Positions 60,516 through 64,000 of a stretch of DNA of 64,000 nt are shown here, one piece after another. Each line of letters starts with the position of its first letter. The stretch's first letter is position 1. The DNA is taken from positions 54,467,562-54,531,561 of the forward strand of contig NC_134367.1 in NCBI RefSeq assembly GCF_035582795.1. Direction: 5' to 3'. The notes under the pieces are model-generated. The model searched no databases and was not told where the DNA came from. It saw only the letters and a program-made list of their open reading frames with translations. Made by a program: the position numbers and the translations under genes. This stretch comes from Mycteria americana. Lineage: Eukaryota > Chordata > Aves > Ciconiiformes > Ciconiidae.

Positions 60516-63500
60516 TATCTTTGCTTTAGAATTTTAATTCAATGTAGGGATTTCCAAAAGGTCTTGAGAGACCAGGGAAAACTTTGTCTTGTGTTTCAGT
60601 AAAAGTTAAGCTGGTGTACAGGAAAGGGAGGGTACCATAACAGTTGTCCAGAATTTACCTCATGAGATACATATGTATAAACATCCAACTAAATAAAAAT
60701 ACACATGCACTAACAGAGCCACATATTATTCTTAATGCGGTTATCAGTAAGGTCTTTAAGCAGAAACAGATTTTGGAAATAAATCAATTGTTTTTAACAT
60801 TTATTTTATAAAATAATAATATAACATTCCATTACATGTTAACTATTCAGTCTAAAGGGTGGACTCTATTGAGTCTAGGTATTATACACTCACAGCAAAA
60901 AATGAGATCCCCATTAAAATCTATAGCCTGTGTAGAAAAAGAGTTGCAAACAAACCAGCACTGAAGTATTGCCATGCTGGTTTCATGAAGAGGAACTGGT
61001 TTACCAGTAAGAGTGTCCCAATCCTTCAGCATTTGGCATTAAACCACTTGAATTAAGTGTCTGCGGTGACCAAAGGTACAAAGACCATCTGCTAAATGTA
61101 GCAATTTACATATCTACAAGTATAGCTATATTTTATAATCTATGATAGACCTGCAGCAAATGTGTTATATACCTAAATAGTATTGTAGAGTACAACTGTA
61201 TACAATGGCAAACACCTCTGTAACATGCTGACCAGCAGCAGAGATTAATCAGAATAGAAAATTTTTTGGCAAAGAGAGAGATGCTAATCATTCTTCACTG
61301 AGTTCTCCCTTCTACACTGATCTTCAGCTGCTAAAGCCAGATCCACCTTTTCATAGTCTATAACCTCTTATATATATACACACACACGCTATAATGTAGT
61401 GTGTGTGTGTGTACATATACGTACATATAGAGTCTACAAACAATAGCAGTGATGATCATCTTTACCTCACTGTACTGAGCACATTTGAATAGGTTGTGGG
61501 TTTCAGGGAATGTTGTATTAGGTGCTCCATCACAATTTCAGTCATTACATATCATGTCTACCTAGGACACACGCTACACCATTTGATGTTTTCTCCTAGT
61601 GTATACATTTTAACTCTCTTCTATGAATGTAACTGGTCTTATTTCAAGGGAAATTCGGCCACCTGCTTCTGTGCATGTCATCTCATTAACCACCCAAGTG
61701 CCAACAGGGAGTGTGGTGGATTTCCCTCACTCCATGAGCAGTAATCACCACGGTCTGATCAAGGTGGAGACGGAGATTCCCTGATCTCAGACTTCTGTCA
61801 GTCTGAGCACTTCAGAACAAACATTTTTTCCCCCTTCTTTCTTTTTAAAGTATCAAAATTTCTCATTTATCCACTAAAACAACATGCAGGAAAGTGACTT
61901 TCAGGTATCTGTTATGAGCCTAGTTTCCTCTTAAAACAAGGAAATGCAAACAAAGTACAAAGCCAAGGTTGAGAAACTGTCAAAAATAAAGTTATGCATG
62001 AAAACTTGGATTCTTTTAACAAACACAGTTTTCATGGAAGCTTTAATAATGTCATCCTAAACATGAAGGATTTTTTGTAATGTGCCTGCCTCAGCCAGCA
62101 CATGGGTTTCAGTAGTACCTACCCCTCATATGTCTGTAACCATCTGAGATGTGGTTATTTATGCAATAGATCAGCAAATAAAACAGTAATGCAGTGTTCC
62201 TCAAAACAGAACAGAATGAGGTTGATGTCTCTTACATCTTACATCCCTATAATTCAGGTAGAAAATTAGGAATGAAGAGAAAGGACTGTTGTGTGCTCAA
62301 AGCTCTGAACTGGAGTCCCAGGGAAATGTGCTCTGCCACTGGTATGCCATAAAACCTTGGGCAAATGATTAGTCCAATATTTTAGAAGTATTTTGTGTGG
62401 TTTTTTTTCAGATTGTCTGAATATTTACCAGTCTAGCCTAACAAAATGGGAACAGTCCGTCCTTTGGTATTTAAGGTTTTCTACACGAGAATGAGGAACG
62501 CAGAAGTAGTGGACCATTAGAAATTTTGTTTTTAATCACTCTGCACTGTAGTTCTCCCTGTATAAGGGGGAATAATATAACTCCTTGACTTCACACATGG
62601 ATTTGATGTCTAGGCTCCCTTTATAATATCTGGAGAAAGTTAGCTACCTGGGAAAGACATTTCCAATGCCCTGCTCCCAGCTGCCCTGTTTAGCCAGTGG
62701 GAAACACAGCAAAGAGGGAAAGGAAGGATGTGGGGGACTTTCTACATATGTTTTTATGTATTTATTTTTACAATAGCTGAGAGTTAGAGTGCTCTTGGGA
62801 ACTGCTGGCAAGCTTACATGCCTGGCTGAAAAGATTTGAACACCCATCTCACAGAAAAGTCCTCTCCCCCCCCCCCCAGTGTATTCACTCTTGCAGGAGA
62901 AAAGGAGTAGGAAAGGGAGAGTTTAGTATCTCTGTCGTTGAGGCCATCCCATTGGGCTCCAAATTATTAGATACTTAGTGGACCAGAGAATGAGCTACCT
63001 TAAGTCTTACTTTTCCCTGGATTTAAGTACTTGAGTTTAAAGGCTTATTCTTTTTCTACACACAGGCTTTTGTCAAAGCGGGTTGTAAGCTTTATAAGAA
63101 TATAAAGAGGATGTGAAGTCTTAGCACTGTTGCAGCAGCCTCAGCCTTTGTGATTTTCTGCCTTTTAGGTGGGTATTTGTCAACTTTTCTATTTAACCTA
63201 GTTTTTATATGTTATTTCTCCATTTTAGATAAAAAGGGGAAGAAACAGTCTGACTGTACACATGCAAAATTATGTCATGGTACTGACTTAAGGTCATCAG
63301 GTCTGACAAACTGGTATGAACTGTGAAAGAGAGCTGACAGTACACTCTAAACCTTTTCATCCCTCATATACTGAAGCAATGGCATCCACTCTGGCTTTTT
63401 CAAGTCAATTGGCCTTAACAGCGGGGGTTATTGACAAATGTATCCATAACTGAGATGTCATTAAAGATATTCTTAGTAAATGAATCCTTGGCAAACTCAT

Positions 63501-64000
63501 TTTAAACAAGGCTTTAAAACTAAATTAAGAAAGAGGGAGAGGGGCAAAATGAAAGATGTCTACATAGTATGCAGAAAAATGACAAGTTGATTTAAAACTA
63601 CTTAACCAATTTTCTTCAACCCAAGAGTGTTTTCTTGAAGAGGCTATATCGTAAGCCAACATAAAGATTTCTGGCTTGCCATTTTTGACTTAAACAGATG
63701 CAGAAGATTTTGATAACAACATATGGAAGATATTTTTTTTTTCGCATTCATTTAGCTGAAACTATTTTGTTCAAACTTTTCTGACATAATCCAAGAGTAA
63801 AACCAAATATGGAAATCCTCAGTCCCAGAAGAATGTAAGAAATTAATGAGAGGTGCTAAGTTGAAGCTAAAATGAAAGTTGGCACTGAACTCTACCTAAA
63901 CAGTCATTAGGATGGATTTTTAATAGAGCTGCAGCCATCTTGGGTACTTTGTTAAGAAAGAAAAAAAAAAGACCCAGAAAAATCCTCCCTGGTCACTCAT
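60516..64000. other. Non-coding, no gene seen
   Basis: AT-rich intergenic DNA after the old CR1 copy. It contains the inverted TA/CA-GT microsatellite at 61370-61430 and a run of 12 C at 62866-62877. No ORF of note. Confidence 0.6.
61370..61430. repeat. TA/CA...GT/TA inverted microsatellite
   Basis: A TATATACACACACAC tract (61370-61387) is followed, after a spacer of about 12 bases, by a GTGTGTGTGTGTACATATA tract (about 61400-61428). The arms are nearly complementary, so the stretch could fold into a hairpin or cruciform. Confidence 0.85.

Noticed and set aside
1..64000. CRISPR arrays, operons or other prokaryote-type systems
   Set aside because: The window is vertebrate nuclear DNA with an intron-containing gene and LINEs. 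No regularly spaced repeats of CRISPR type are present.

Overview
The window looks like a piece of a bird genome. It is AT-rich vertebrate DNA with several CR1 LINE fragments, including a 3' end with the typical ATTCTATG octamer tail. It also holds a solo retroviral LTR of a type I associate with non-galliform birds. One protein-coding gene is recognisable: MARCKS (myristoylated alanine-rich C-kinase substrate), on the + strand. In chicken this gene lies on chromosome 3, so a syntenic segment is likely (inference). No other gene, tRNA, rRNA or CRISPR could be supported.

Layout. Positions 1-45150 are non-coding and AT-rich, with CR1 fragments near 1.8, 16.6-17.3, 25.6-26.1 and 37.0-38.4 kb. 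The last of these is interrupted by a 563-bp solo LTR. Microsatellites and small duplications are scattered through this part. Positions 45150-47260 form a CpG-rich domain: an upstream GC-rich block, a CpG-retaining spacer and the TATA-less MARCKS promoter. The transcription unit runs from about 47255 to 51020: a leader without any ATG, coding exon 1 (47638-47736), a 1216-bp GC-rich intron, coding exon 2 (48953-49732) and a long U-rich 3' UTR with several poly(A) signals. A longer 3' UTR may reach about 52.3 kb. Positions 52.3-64 kb are again non-coding, with an old CR1 copy of about 1.3 kb at 59.2-60.5 kb.

The predicted MARCKS protein is 292 residues. It has an N-myristoylation start (MGAQFSK), an MH2 segment split by the intron, and a basic phosphorylation-site/effector domain at residues 117-141, all inside an acidic Ala/Glu-rich chain.

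I found no new multi-gene system. The best leads are the upstream CpG block with a good splice-donor match, the nested LTR-in-CR1 insertion, an isolated perfect hairpin next to a splice-acceptor-like tract at 42.1 kb, and a duplicated 74-bp dispersed-repeat segment at 40.5/41.0 kb. Repeat and motif calls were made by eye and from memory, with no database search.
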